Shown here: piece by piece, positions 45,130-54,151 of the stretch
Layout of the letters: each line of letters begins with the position of its first letter
How positions within the stretch are numbered: position 1 is the first letter of the stretch
Assembly: GCA_022843325.1 (NCBI GenBank)
Contig: JALHNV010000004.1
Location: 28,815 to 92,814 of the forward strand
DNA: 64,000 nucleotides
Source: Pseudolabrys sp.
GTDB taxonomy: Bacteria; Pseudomonadota; Alphaproteobacteria; Rhizobiales; Xanthobacteraceae
Direction: 5' to 3'
Program-made: the position numbers and the translations under genes
The notes under the pieces: model-generated
What the model was told of the DNA's origin: nothing
What the model saw: only the letters and a program-made list of their open reading frames with translations
The model's database searches: none

Positions 45130-45876
45130 TCAGTCCGCGAAAGCCGCGGTGCCGACGCCGAACACCTGGGCCGCAAACTGCGGATAAAGTTCGGCCAATT
45201 GCGGCGCCACCACCTCGCGCATCAGCTTCAGCGTGGCCGGCGAAGGGGCCGGCGTCTCGGGAACCGATGCCGGGCAGACGAAGTCGAAGCCGGTGTTCTC
45301 GACAACCTCCGCGACAGTATGTCCGGGGTGCACGCTGACCAGCGTAAAGCGGCCCTGCGCAAAGCTGAACAGGCAGCGGTTGGTGATCAGCGCCACCGGA
45401 CCGCCCGGGCGATACACGTTCGCGGCGCTGGCGCCGGGAGCGCTGACGAAGTCGACCCGCGGCACCAGCGTGCGACGCGAATGCTCGGTGCGGAACAGGA
45501 TGACCTTGGGCACCACGTAATAGAGGTGCGCTGACCCGAACGAACCCGGGAACCGCACCTTCGGCTGGTCGTAGTCGCCGATGCTGACCAGGTTGATATT
45601 GCCCTGGCCGTCGATCTGCCCGCCCGACAGGAAGAACACGTCGATGCGGCCCTGGCCGGCGCAGTCGAACAACTCGCGGGCGCCGTCGGTCCAGAAGGTA
45701 TTTTTCGGGCTGCCGAGCAGCGACACGTAAGGCCGGCCGTTGCCGCGCTCGCGCGCCAGCAGGGCGGCGGTGGCCGGGATCGGCGAGGCATTGCCGACCG
45801 CGACATGCCGCACATCGCCGATCAACTGCGCGATCTGGTCGGCGAGGAGTTCTTCGGGGCGGAAATTTGCGTTCAC
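45130..45876 (-). CDS. CoA-transferase family I, beta subunit (IpdB-like)
   Basis: 248 residues; GTG start at 45876, backed by GAGAGGACTGC. Landmarks: VAVGNASPIPATAALLARE, SLLGSPKNTFWTDGARELF, DVFFLSGGQIDGQGNINLV and HSRRTLVPRVDFVSAPG. The usual S-E-N-G catalytic motif of class I beta subunits is not seen. IpdB proteins of steroid-ring degradation look the same in this respect, and there the complex is a ring-opening hydrolase rather than a transferase (known family fact). So the activity could be hydrolytic. Confidence 0.87.
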   Translation of the reverse strand: MNANFRPEELLADQIAQLIGDVRHVAVGNASPIPATAALLARERGNGRPYVSLLGSPKNTFWTDGARELFDCAGQGRIDVFFLSGGQIDGQGNINLVSIGDYDQPKVRFPGSFGSAHLYYVVPKVILFRTEHSRRTLVPRVDFVSAPGASAANVYRPGGPVALITNRCLFSFAQGRFTLVSVHPGHTVAEVVENTGFDFVCPASVPETPAPSPATLKLMREVVAPQLAELYPQFAAQVFGVGTAAFAD

Positions 45877-45888
45877 GCAGTCCTCTCG

Positions 45889-46018
45889 ATTGTCATCGCC
45901 GGGCTTGTCCCGGCGATCTCGCTTAGGAGAGTACGATGCCAGCCTAAGCGGGGTGGCCGGGACATAGGCAAGCGAAGCGACGCCGTTCTTCGGACGGCTA
46001 TGCCCGGCCACGACAAAG
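45889..46018. repeat. dispersed palindromic repeat, family B, inverted pair
   Basis: Left unit TGTCATCGCCGGGCTTGTCC, right unit ending near GGCTATGCCCGGCCACGACA, with a further internal pairing (GCTTAGG / CCTAAGC). It sits in the 147-bp gap between alpha and beta subunit genes that must be expressed together. Confidence 0.8.
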
Positions 46019-46023
46019 GTGTG

Positions 46024-46848
46024 CTAGGCCGCCTTCCGCTCGTAAACATATCTCTCCACATACTCCGCAAAGCCCTCCGCCGTTGCCGCCATCTTGGCGT
46101 ACAACGCGAGGTGCTCGCCATCGGCGCTGTAATGATCCGGCAGCGGCAACGGCCAGGCGCCGCGCGCGCACACGGCGACGCTTTCGACATAAAACCCCGG
46201 CAAGGTGCCGGCGGCGAGAACGGGGTCGTCGAGCAGATTGCCGTCGTGAATTTTCTCGACGGTGGCGATGGTCTTCTCCGCCGCATGCGCCATGGTGGCG
46301 AGTTCGCGCTGCCGGCCGATCCAGACATTGCCGAAGCGGTCGGCCATCGGCGCGTGGAACAGCGCCACGTCCGGCTTGATGGCGGGCAGCAGGACGATCG
46401 GATCATCGTTACCGAACGGGCTGTCGATCACCTTCCAGTCGTCGCGATACTTCAGAACGTCCGATCCGATCAGGCCGCGCAGCGGCATGAAGGGCACGCC
46501 CTTTTCCGCCGCCTGCAACGCCGTGTGCAGGGCGGGACAGGTGGCATCCTTCATCGTGATGGACCGGCCCAGAATGGCGGCAGTGAAGCGCGGCGCCGGG
46601 CCGTATTCGCCGAGGCTGACCGCGCTGGTTTCGAGGGTGCCCACACAGCCGGCCCCAATCAGAAGATCGGCCTGCAGGCTGGAGGTGGGCAGTGCCACCA
46701 GATGCAAATTCTTGATGCCCCGGCGTAGCAGCGCGCGCGTCGCCGCCATCGGCACGCCGGATACCTCGCGCGGCACCACCAGCAGGCAACCGTCGACGAT
46801 GGGCGCGAGCGCTTCGTCGAGGGATTTCACGGTCTGAAACGCGGTCAT
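46024..46848 (-). CDS. CoA-transferase family I, alpha subunit (IpdA-like)
   Basis: 274 residues from ATG 46848 (MTAFQTVKSLDEAL). Family landmarks: GVPMAATRALLRRGIKNLHL, AGCVGTLETSAVSLGEYGPA, LRGLIGSDVL and DVALFHAPMADRFGNVWIG. It forms a heteromer with the beta subunit downstream. A much longer open frame to 47754 is a shadow of the MetF-like gene on the other strand. Confidence 0.87.
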   Translation of the reverse strand: MTAFQTVKSLDEALAPIVDGCLLVVPREVSGVPMAATRALLRRGIKNLHLVALPTSSLQADLLIGAGCVGTLETSAVSLGEYGPAPRFTAAILGRSITMKDATCPALHTALQAAEKGVPFMPLRGLIGSDVLKYRDDWKVIDSPFGNDDPIVLLPAIKPDVALFHAPMADRFGNVWIGRQRELATMAHAAEKTIATVEKIHDGNLLDDPVLAAGTLPGFYVESVAVCARGAWPLPLPDHYSADGEHLALYAKMAATAEGFAEYVERYVYERKAA

Positions 46849-46908
46849 GGCGGGCAATGTCTCACTGTTGCGCTTGCCAGGTCCACTGGATTTTGCGACC
46901 TGATCTGG

Positions 46909-47835
46909 ATGGCAAAAGCCTCGCACGACAGCCTGCAGGACAAGCTTGCCGCCGGCCGTTTCGTCATCACCGCGGAAGTGACGCCGCCGGTGTCGTTCGA
47001 CCGCAATGACCTGATGGCCAAGGCGCTGCCGCTGAGGGGCCTCGCCGATGCGGTCAACGTCACCGACGGCGCCGGCGCCCGTCCGCATCTCGGCGCGGTG
47101 ACGGCAGCCGCCATGCTGGTGAACGAGGGCATCGAGCCGATCCTTCAGTTCACCTGCCGCGACCGCAACCGCATCGCGCTGCAAAGCGAACTGATCGGCG
47201 CCGCCGCGTCCGGCGTGCGTAACATTCTCGTGCTGCGCGGCGACGATCCGGACGCCGGCGACCAGCCCGACGCCAAGCCGGTGTTTGACCTCGACCCGCG
47301 GCAATTGCTCGCCATGGTGCGCCGCCTGCGCGACAGCGGCGAGTTGCCGTCGGGACGCAAGGTTTCGGGCCGCGCCGAATTCTTTCTCGGCGGTGCCGAC
47401 AATCCGATCGACCCGCCGCCCGGCTGGGTGCCGGCGGGGCTCAAGGCCAAGCACGAGGCTGGCGCACAATTCATCCAGACCCAGTTCTGCATGGATGCCG
47501 GCGTAGTGCGCCGCTACATGGGCCGGCTGGCCGAGCAGGGCCTGGCAGACAAACTCAGCTTCCTGATCGGTGTGGTGCCACTGCGGTCGGCCAAGTCGGC
47601 GCGCTGGATCAAGGAAAAGCTGTACGGCGCGGTCATTCCCGACGCCCTCATCGCGCGCATGGAGGCGGCGGCCGATCCGGCGGCGGAAGGCCGCCAGATC
47701 TGCGTCGATATTGTGCGCGAACTGTCGGAGCTGCCGCATGTCGCTGGTGTGCACATTATGGCGCCGAACAATGACGCGGCGGTGCCGGACGTGATCGCGG
47801 CGGTGCGCGGCGGCGTCGCGCGCCTGCGCGGTTAA
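46909..47835 (+). CDS. methylenetetrahydrofolate reductase-family protein
   Basis: 308 residues. TIM-barrel flavoprotein of the MetF family: FVITAEVTPPVSFDRNDLM, DAVNVTDGAGARPHLGAV, LQFTCRDRNRIALQSELIG, ILVLRGDDPDAGDQ and AGAQFIQTQFCMD. It uses FAD to interconvert methylene- and methyl-tetrahydrofolate. The family pattern diverges from housekeeping MetF, and the neighbourhood is catabolic, so it may serve C1 transfer from demethylation (inference). Its end overlaps the converging CobW-like gene by 4 bp. Confidence 0.87.
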   Translation: MAKASHDSLQDKLAAGRFVITAEVTPPVSFDRNDLMAKALPLRGLADAVNVTDGAGARPHLGAVTAAAMLVNEGIEPILQFTCRDRNRIALQSELIGAAASGVRNILVLRGDDPDAGDQPDAKPVFDLDPRQLLAMVRRLRDSGELPSGRKVSGRAEFFLGGADNPIDPPPGWVPAGLKAKHEAGAQFIQTQFCMDAGVVRRYMGRLAEQGLADKLSFLIGVVPLRSAKSARWIKEKLYGAVIPDALIARMEAAADPAAEGRQICVDIVRELSELPHVAGVHIMAPNNDAAVPDVIAAVRGGVARLRG

Positions 47836-48845
47836 GCCAGCGCCCGGACCGCGGCGAACAGGTCGCGGACCTGCGCTTCCAGAATATTGCGGGTGATGAA
47901 CACCACCCGGCTCTGGCGGTTGCTATCGGGCCACAGCTCGAGCTCGACCGGCGGATGCGCCAGATGCTGCACGAATTGCACCACCACCGGGCCGCGGCAG
48001 CCTTCGACGTCGAGGAAGCCCTTCACGCGCAACAGATCAGTGCCGCGCAGCGCGATCAGTGTGTCCATGCAGCGGGCAAACACCGGCCACGGCATGGGGC
48101 TGTCCTGCGTCAGCACGAAGCTGCCGATGCCGTCGCTATGTTCGGCCTCGGCGACAAAGGCGTTGCGCTCGATGGCAACCGGTTCGGTCAGCCGGGTCGG
48201 ATCGAGGTCGCCGCTGACGGCTTCGATAATCTCGGCGCCCGGATTAAGCGCCCGCAGCCGCGCCGCCAGCGCGGCGGCGGCACTTTCGCCGGCGATGTCG
48301 GTCTTGGTGATCACCAGCCGGTCGGCCAGGATCGCCTGCTTGCGCGCTTCCGACGACCAGCCCAGCGTGTCGAGGCCGTTCTCGGCATCGATGACGGTGA
48401 CCACCACCTCGACGTGGAATTCCTCACCCAGCGCGCGGTCAGTGGCAAACGTCTGAAGGATCGGGCTCGGATCGGCCAGGCCGCTGGTCTCGATGACGAT
48501 GCGGCGGAAATCCGGGATCTCGCCGCGGTCACGCTCGATCACCATGCGCCGCAGCGCTTCCTGAAGGTCGCTGCGGGTGATGCAGCACATGCAGCCATTA
48601 CCGAGCAATACGGTCTCGTCGGCGCTGGCACGGATCAAGGCGTCATCGATGCCGGTGGCGCCGAATTCGTTGACCACCACCGCGGTGCCCTGGCCCTCCG
48701 GCGTGCCGAGAAAGCGGCGCAGCAGCGTGGTCTTGCCGGCGCCCAGAAAGCCGGTGACGACGGTGACCGGCACGCGGGCGCCGCGCGCGCGCCGGAGCCT
48801 GCGTCCAAACGGTCCAGCGGCAGGGGAGGGGAAGATTTCGTTCAT
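47832..48845 (-). CDS. CobW/COG0523-family GTPase (G3E, putative metallochaperone)
   Basis: 337 residues. Walker A GFLGAGKTTLLRRF (about 32-45), metal-type motif GNGCMCC (Cys85, Cys87, Cys88), GTP-specificity segment LVITKTD, and a C-terminal CobW domain. The family inserts or supplies metals such as zinc or cobalt to target enzymes. The partner is not obvious; the adjoining MetF-like gene is on the other strand. Confidence 0.92.
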   Translation of the reverse strand: MNEIFPSPAAGPFGRRLRRARGARVPVTVVTGFLGAGKTTLLRRFLGTPEGQGTAVVVNEFGATGIDDALIRASADETVLLGNGCMCCITRSDLQEALRRMVIERDRGEIPDFRRIVIETSGLADPSPILQTFATDRALGEEFHVEVVVTVIDAENGLDTLGWSSEARKQAILADRLVITKTDIAGESAAAALAARLRALNPGAEIIEAVSGDLDPTRLTEPVAIERNAFVAEAEHSDGIGSFVLTQDSPMPWPVFARCMDTLIALRGTDLLRVKGFLDVEGCRGPVVVQFVQHLAHPPVELELWPDSNRQSRVVFITRNILEAQVRDLFAAVRALA

Positions 48846-48926
48846 GACATACCGTCAACGCCCTCGAACCGGGGACGGTTCAGTAAACACCGCACGGACA
48901 GTGTGTCCAGACGCGACGTCATCCTC

Positions 48927-48994
48927 CGCCCGTCCCCGCGGAAGCGGGGACCCAGTTCTTGGCTCTGGATTCCCGCTTTCGCGGGAATGAGCGG
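48927..48994. repeat. dispersed palindromic repeat, family A, inverted pair
   Basis: The left unit is CGCCCGTCCCCGCGGAAGCG and the right unit ends CGCGGGAATGAGCGG. Lies in the 175-bp gap between the CobW-like gene start and the LVIVD gene stop. Confidence 0.87.
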
Positions 48995-49020
48995 AGCATG
49001 CGTGTGCCGCGTACTTAGGC

Positions 49021-50268
49021 CTAGAAGTCCATCTCCAGCGTGTACAGGCCGCCCGAGAACCGGTCGACCGTGTAGACGATGCCGCGCTCATCGACATAGA
49101 CGTCGTTGAGCTGGATTGCGCCGACGCTCGAGCCCTTCGGCGCCGCCGGCACGAAGGCTGCGATTTCCTTCGGCTGGTAGGCGTTGGAGATGTCGAAAGC
49201 ACGCAGGCCGCCGTTGAAGAAGGTGCCGAACACGATCTGGTCCGACTGCCAGGCGGTCGGCACCGGCGTGTTTTCGTGGATGTTGTGGGCGCCGAAGCGG
49301 CCACCGCGATCCTTGTAGGCATCGACCGGCGGCATCGGGCAGGTCGAGATTGGCACCAGGTTGCTTTCGTCGCGGGCGTCGAGAACCCAGACCAGCTTCG
49401 GCCAGTCCGATGCGTTGTTCTCGGTCGACTCGTCGGTCACCAGCATCAGGCCGCGATCGAAGAGCGGGACGGCGGTGTGCATGAAGCCGGTGTAGGGCGG
49501 CGAGTTGGTCCAGTGCGAGATCACCTTGGGGTTGGCCTTGTCCTTGATGTCCATCACGAACATGCCGCCGTCGATGTAGCAGAGGTAGAGCCGGTCCGGC
49601 CGCTGCGGATAGACGTTGGTGTTGTGGGCGCGGTAGCCCTTGTCCATCGGATGGCGCGGCGGCGGCGCCACGTTGTCGGTGGCCGAGGTGCCCGGCATCC
49701 ACCAGCGGCCGACTTCGACCGGCTTGGACGGGTTGCGCACGTCGATGCAGCGGTAGAACTGGTCGTCGTTCGGGTGGCTCGGCTTGAAGTCGGGCGCGCC
49801 GGACGCCATGTGGACGAATTCGCCGTCGCAGAACCAGAGCTGGTGTACGCCGCGCGAGGTCGGCCCGGAACAATCGAAGAACGAAATCGAGCGCGGATTT
49901 TCCGGCACCGACACGTCGAACAGTTCGAGGCCGGCCGGCTGCTGACCGACCTTCTGGGTCTGGTAGGCGACCGACAGGATGTCGCCGGACAGGTCGAGCG
50001 AGTTGGAGCGCATATGCGTCGCCGGCAGTTCGGTCTGCACCACCACCTTCGGATTGCGTGGATCGGTTACATCGACGCCGGTGAAATTCTTCGGACCGCT
50101 TTCATGCGCGATCCAGGCGATGCGGCGGCCGTCTTTGGCGATCTGCACCGCAATGCCTTCGCCCATGCCGCCGAAGCCGCCGAGGTCGTTCTGGGCCAGC
50201 AGCTTGAAGTTCCACGAGACGGGCTCGGCAGCGTTTTTGTTCGGCGAGCCTGTATCCGTAACGGTCAT
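49021..50268 (-). CDS. LVIVD-repeat beta-propeller protein
   Basis: 415 residues, start backed by TGGAGAGTTAG. Repeats of the type 'F-D-V-x-x-P-x-x-P' recur: VDVTDPRNPKVV, FDVSVPENPRSISF, IDVRNPSKPVEV, MDIKDKANPKVI and FDISNAYQPKEI. These are blades of a beta-propeller as in LVIVD proteins. No signal peptide is seen. It is the last gene of a five-gene minus-strand set with a nitrate/taurine-type importer, so it may bind or process the imported compound. No enzymatic residues can be assigned. Confidence 0.82.
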   Translation of the reverse strand: MTVTDTGSPNKNAAEPVSWNFKLLAQNDLGGFGGMGEGIAVQIAKDGRRIAWIAHESGPKNFTGVDVTDPRNPKVVVQTELPATHMRSNSLDLSGDILSVAYQTQKVGQQPAGLELFDVSVPENPRSISFFDCSGPTSRGVHQLWFCDGEFVHMASGAPDFKPSHPNDDQFYRCIDVRNPSKPVEVGRWWMPGTSATDNVAPPPRHPMDKGYRAHNTNVYPQRPDRLYLCYIDGGMFVMDIKDKANPKVISHWTNSPPYTGFMHTAVPLFDRGLMLVTDESTENNASDWPKLVWVLDARDESNLVPISTCPMPPVDAYKDRGGRFGAHNIHENTPVPTAWQSDQIVFGTFFNGGLRAFDISNAYQPKEIAAFVPAAPKGSSVGAIQLNDVYVDERGIVYTVDRFSGGLYTLEMDF

Positions 50269-50320
50269 CTAACTCTCCATTCGATGCGGCAAAGGGTGTT
50301 CGGCGGGCCTCGCAAGATCA

Positions 50321-50344
50321 AAGGCCGGCGTCACCGCCGGCCTT
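50321..50344 (-). terminator. hairpin between the binding-protein gene and the LVIVD gene
   Basis: A perfect 10-bp stem, AAGGCCGGCG / CGCCGGCCTT, with loop TCAC. There is no T-run on the minus strand, so it probably attenuates or stabilises rather than fully terminates. Confidence 0.5.
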
Positions 50345-50404
50345 CCTGTCGTCGGCCATCGCCACGGCGTCCCCTCGGCGGGCGCGGCGGCAACGGGTCA
50401 GTGA

Positions 50405-51403
50405 TTAGGCCTGCGCGCGGGCTTTGTCCATGAACTCCGGACGCAGCGCTTTCTTCCAGTCCGGGATCGCGCTGATCTTGCGGGTGTCGAGCAGGATCTT
50501 GGCGTGGTTGTCGAGGTAGGGCTGGAGGTCCTTCGGGAAGCCGGGGTCCACCTCGACCCGCGCCAAGGCCTTCTTGAACGTGGCCTTCGACATCGAATAG
50601 CCCTTGCCGGTGAAGAACGAGTAGATCACATCCGCCACCTTGTCAGGGTTGGTCTTGAAGTCGTTGGCGACATCAAGCCACGCCCTCAGGTAGGCCACCA
50701 CCGCGTCCGGGTTCTTCTGCACGAAGTCCGACGTTGCCGCCATGAACACCGGCAGCTTGTCGAATGAGAAGAAGTCGACCAGCGTGACAGCAAGCCCGTC
50801 GTCCTCGGCGATCGCGTTGAACGGCTCCACCGTGACCATGGCATCGACGGTCTTGGCTGCCATCGCCGCGACCATGTCGTTGGTGTTCATACGGACTTCC
50901 TCGAAGTCGCCCTTCTTCAGGCCGGCGCCGGCTGCGATCTGATCGGTAAAGATATTGCCGGTGGAGGACCCGGTCTGGTTGGCGACCTTCTTGCCGCGCA
51001 GCTGCTCGATCTTGGTGATACCGAGTTCCTTGCGGGCCATCACCTGCGCCGTCTTGCCGACGTTCTGGATGACCGCGATGCCAACCAGATCGCCCTTGTC
51101 GTGCCCGAGAATGAACGACGGACCGGCATAGGTGCCCAAATCGACCTGACGCGCGACCATCTGCTGCATGGTCAGATTGCCCGACGGAACCGCGAATTCC
51201 TCGATCTTGAGACCACGTTTCTCGAGCAGGCCGGACTTGAGCAGGTAATAAGTCGGCATGCCCCACATGTTGGTCTGATAGCCTTGGCGGACCGTGGTAG
51301 TCGCCGCGGCCGGACCTATGCCGCCCAGTCCGGCTGCCACCACAGTGGCTCCGGTTGCCGCCAAATATTGCCGGCGGTTCATTCCCGTACGCAGAATCGT
51401 CAT
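50405..51403 (-). CDS. ABC substrate-binding protein, nitrate/sulfonate/taurine type
   Basis: 332 residues, with a perfect AAGGAGGATG ribosome site. A twin-arginine-like signal occurs at residues 8-35 (MNRRQYLAATGATVVAAGL). Mature landmarks: MWGMPTYYLLKSGLLEKRGL, VDLGTYAGPSFILGHDKGD, LRGKKVANQTGSSTG and AKTVDAMVTVEPF. Type-II periplasmic binder for the ATPase and the two permeases upstream. Ligand unknown. Confidence 0.93.
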   Translation of the reverse strand: MTILRTGMNRRQYLAATGATVVAAGLGGIGPAAATTTVRQGYQTNMWGMPTYYLLKSGLLEKRGLKIEEFAVPSGNLTMQQMVARQVDLGTYAGPSFILGHDKGDLVGIAVIQNVGKTAQVMARKELGITKIEQLRGKKVANQTGSSTGNIFTDQIAAGAGLKKGDFEEVRMNTNDMVAAMAAKTVDAMVTVEPFNAIAEDDGLAVTLVDFFSFDKLPVFMAATSDFVQKNPDAVVAYLRAWLDVANDFKTNPDKVADVIYSFFTGKGYSMSKATFKKALARVEVDPGFPKDLQPYLDNHAKILLDTRKISAIPDWKKALRPEFMDKARAQA

Positions 51404-51452
51404 GGCGCATCCTCCTTCGGGTTGTCGATTTGGCGTTTTCGCCTTGTTGCGG

Positions 51453-52217
51453 TCAGGCCGCCTTGCTGGTGCCCTGACCCAGGTAATTGAGAAGCTGCTT
51501 CTGATGGTCGAGAAACTCCACGCTGAGCGGATCGCGCGGCCGCGGCAGCGTGATCGGAATCTCCGCTTTCACCGTGCCCGGGTGCGGCGTCATCACGATG
51601 ACGCGGTCGGCGAGATAGACCGCTTCGGCGACGTTGTGGGTGACGTAGATGATGGTCTTCCCGGTCGTCTTCCACACATCGGCAAGCAGCCGCTGCATGT
51701 CGTCGCGGGTCATGGCATCGAGTGCGGCGAACGGCTCGTCCATGAGCAGAACGGCCGGGTTGTAGGCCAGCGCCCGCGCGATCGCGACGCGCTGCTGCAT
51801 GCCCCCGGACAAATGGTGCGGGTAGGAGTTGGCGAATTTTTCCAGCTTCACCAGCTTCAACTGCTGCAGCGCAATTTCCTCTCGCTCTTCCTTGCCGATG
51901 CCTTTCATTTCCAGGCCAAACGCGACATTGCCCAGCGCCGTGCGCCACGGGAAAAGCTGCGCGAAATCCTGGAAAACGACGCCGCGGTCCATGCCATGGC
52001 CGCTGACCTTCTTGCCGCCAATGAGGATTTCGCCGCCTGTCGGCGTCAGAAATCCGGCGATGATGTTGAGCAAGGTCGATTTGCCGCAACCGCTGGGTCC
52101 GACAAGGCAGAGGAACTCCGACTCTTCCATGTTGAAGGTCGCACCCAGCACGCCTTGAACACGGCCGGCCGGCGTGTCGTAGGCCAGCGATACGTCCTTT
52201 ACTTCGATCAGGGGCAT
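51453..52217 (-). CDS. ABC transporter ATPase, nitrate/sulfonate/taurine type
   Basis: 254 residues. Walker A LVGPSGCGKSTLLNIIAGF, signature LSGGMQQRVAIARALAY, Walker B VLLMDEPFAALDAMTRDDM. SsuB/TauB-like subunit for the permease pair upstream. It lies 38 bp after the second permease. Confidence 0.94.
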   Translation of the reverse strand: MPLIEVKDVSLAYDTPAGRVQGVLGATFNMEESEFLCLVGPSGCGKSTLLNIIAGFLTPTGGEILIGGKKVSGHGMDRGVVFQDFAQLFPWRTALGNVAFGLEMKGIGKEEREEIALQQLKLVKLEKFANSYPHHLSGGMQQRVAIARALAYNPAVLLMDEPFAALDAMTRDDMQRLLADVWKTTGKTIIYVTHNVAEAVYLADRVIVMTPHPGTVKAEIPITLPRPRDPLSVEFLDHQKQLLNYLGQGTSKAA

Positions 52218-52255
52218 TCAAGACTCTCCGCCGCTATTGCTGTTTCGTGCGTGTG

Positions 52256-53107
52256 CTAGCTTTTTGCCGACCGCATCATGCCCCACCGCATCACCGTATT
52301 GCGCTCGAGCGAACCGAACACCAGACGCTCGAAAGCAAAGCCGATGAAACCGATGACGGCCAGCGAGGCCAGCATGATGTCGGCGTTCAGGAATTCCTTG
52401 GCATCGAAGATTACCCAGCCGAGGCCCCAGTTCGAGGCGGCGATCATCTCGGCGCCGACCACGGCGATCCAGGCGCGCAGGAAGGATTGCCGCATGCCGG
52501 TGATGATGAAGGGCGAGGCCCCCGGAATGATCACCTTCCAGAACAGCTTGTGCTCGTCGGCTCCCATTGCGCCGGCGGCGCGCAGCCAGAGTGGGTTCAC
52601 CGAGCGCACGCCAGACCATGTGTTGAAGATCATCGGGAAGGTCGCGGCGTAGAACACGATAATGATCGTCGTAAGATTGCCGATGCCGAACCACAGCATG
52701 AACAGGGGCACCAGCGCGAAGGATGGGATCGGCATCAGCGCGCTGACGAGGGGCAGGAAGAACTGCTCGACCCGGCGAAACCGGGCCATCAGGATGCCGA
52801 GCGGTATGCCGACTACCATTGCCAGGAAGAAGCCGAAAAGTACGCGATAGAGGGTGTACAGCGAGTGCATCAGCATGCTGCCGTCGAGCAGCATCGCGAA
52901 CAACGTCCGCACGATCATCGGCAACGTCGGAAGCAGCGCGCGCGGAAACGAACCGGTCCGGGCGATCAGTTCATAGGTGGCCAGCGCCAGACCGATGGTG
53001 ATCGCGGCGCGGCGGACGGCACGCCAGCTGGCTGCCCGTTTGGCAGGGTCGGGCGTTTTGTTGCCCTGAACGCCGGTATTTGCGCCGGTTTGAGCGACCA
53101 TTGTCAT
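52256..53107 (-). CDS. ABC permease, nitrate/sulfonate/taurine type, second paralog
   Basis: 283 residues from ATG 53107, which overlaps the upstream permease stop as ATGA; the longer open frame to 53533 is a shadow. Six membrane segments with the coupling loop NPLWLRAAGAMGADEHKLFW. About a third of it is identical in pattern to the upstream permease (LPLVSALMPIPSFALVPLF versus LPLVSILAPIPGLAYAPLF), so they likely form a heterodimer. Confidence 0.92.
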   Translation of the reverse strand: MTMVAQTGANTGVQGNKTPDPAKRAASWRAVRRAAITIGLALATYELIARTGSFPRALLPTLPMIVRTLFAMLLDGSMLMHSLYTLYRVLFGFFLAMVVGIPLGILMARFRRVEQFFLPLVSALMPIPSFALVPLFMLWFGIGNLTTIIIVFYAATFPMIFNTWSGVRSVNPLWLRAAGAMGADEHKLFWKVIIPGASPFIITGMRQSFLRAWIAVVGAEMIAASNWGLGWVIFDAKEFLNADIMLASLAVIGFIGFAFERLVFGSLERNTVMRWGMMRSAKS

Positions 53108-53928
53108 GCGGTGATCATCCCCCAGCGAACCACGGTGTAGCGCTCGATCTTCTCGAACACGAGCTTCTCCAGCAGCAGGCCGATCACCGCGATCAGCAAT
53201 ATGCCGGCCATCATGACGTCGGTGTTGAGCATTTCGCGCGCGCCGAAGATCAGCCAGCCGAGGCCCCACGGCACCGCCGCCAGCATTTCGACGGCCACCA
53301 GAACGCGCCACGCCTGCGCCAGGCCGAGGCGCATCCCGGTCAAAATGTAGGGCAGGGCGCCTGGCAGGATGACGTAGCGGAACAGGCGCTTGTCGTCGGC
53401 GCCCATGGCCTGCGCCGAGCGCACCCAGATTTCCTTCACCGCCTTCACGCCGGTCCAGCTGTTGAAGATGATCGGAAACATCGACACGAAGCCGACCAGC
53501 AGCACCGCCGGAAAATTGCCGAGCCCGAACCACAACAGGAACAGCGGCGCGTAGGCAAGGCCGGGGATCGGCGCCAGGATACTGACGAGCGGCAGGAAGA
53601 TATCTTCCGCGCGACGCGAGCGGGCCATCAGCACGCCGATGGTCACGCCGATCACCGCGGCAATGGCGAAGCCGGACAGCAGCCGCAGAACCGTCTCGAA
53701 GGCATGCATCGGAAGAATGCCGGCGACCGTCAGGCGGTACAGCGAGGAGAAGATTTCCTCCAGCGTCGGAAATAGCCGGCGGGAAAACACTTCGAGACGC
53801 GCGATGATCTCCCAGATCACAGCGACGACCAGGAATGGAAAAAGGTTGCGTCCGATGACGCGAAGATTCTCGCTGAGGCGCACACCTGCGCGTTCAGACG
53901 TCGAAGTGGCGACGGCGGCATCCTGCAT
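53104..53928 (-). CDS. ABC permease, nitrate/sulfonate/taurine type, first paralog
   Basis: 274 residues. Six membrane segments; coupling loop KEIWVRSAQAMGADDKRLFR. First gene of the minus-strand operon permease-permease-ATPase-binding protein-LVIVD protein. The promoter should lie in the 223-bp gap before the divergent dehydrogenase gene. Confidence 0.92.
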   Translation of the reverse strand: MQDAAVATSTSERAGVRLSENLRVIGRNLFPFLVVAVIWEIIARLEVFSRRLFPTLEEIFSSLYRLTVAGILPMHAFETVLRLLSGFAIAAVIGVTIGVLMARSRRAEDIFLPLVSILAPIPGLAYAPLFLLWFGLGNFPAVLLVGFVSMFPIIFNSWTGVKAVKEIWVRSAQAMGADDKRLFRYVILPGALPYILTGMRLGLAQAWRVLVAVEMLAAVPWGLGWLIFGAREMLNTDVMMAGILLIAVIGLLLEKLVFEKIERYTVVRWGMITA

Positions 53929-54151
53929 GGGGTGCGGACTTCCTACCTTGGTCTCGTTTCCTCGGACCTCTTTGGGTCCCTGGCCTTATGATCGGCCTTG
54001 GGTGCAGGATAGCGTTTTGAAAGCAGACCACAAGCGCGACATGCATCATTAGGAAGGTGAGAACGCCCTCTGGTGGTTTTGCCGCGGAAACGGTAAAGGC
54101 GCGCAGGGCGTGGCCGGATCCGGCGCGAATTTTTTAGGAAAGGATTTCGTG

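Noticed and set aside
46849..47754. upstream extension of the CoA-transferase alpha frame
   Set aside because: The extension is antisense to the MetF-like gene and unlike CoA-transferases; the start at 46848 gives normal family length.
53108..53533. upstream extension of the second permease frame
   Set aside because: Overlaps the first permease in another frame; the ATGA coupling at 53104-53107 gives a normal start.
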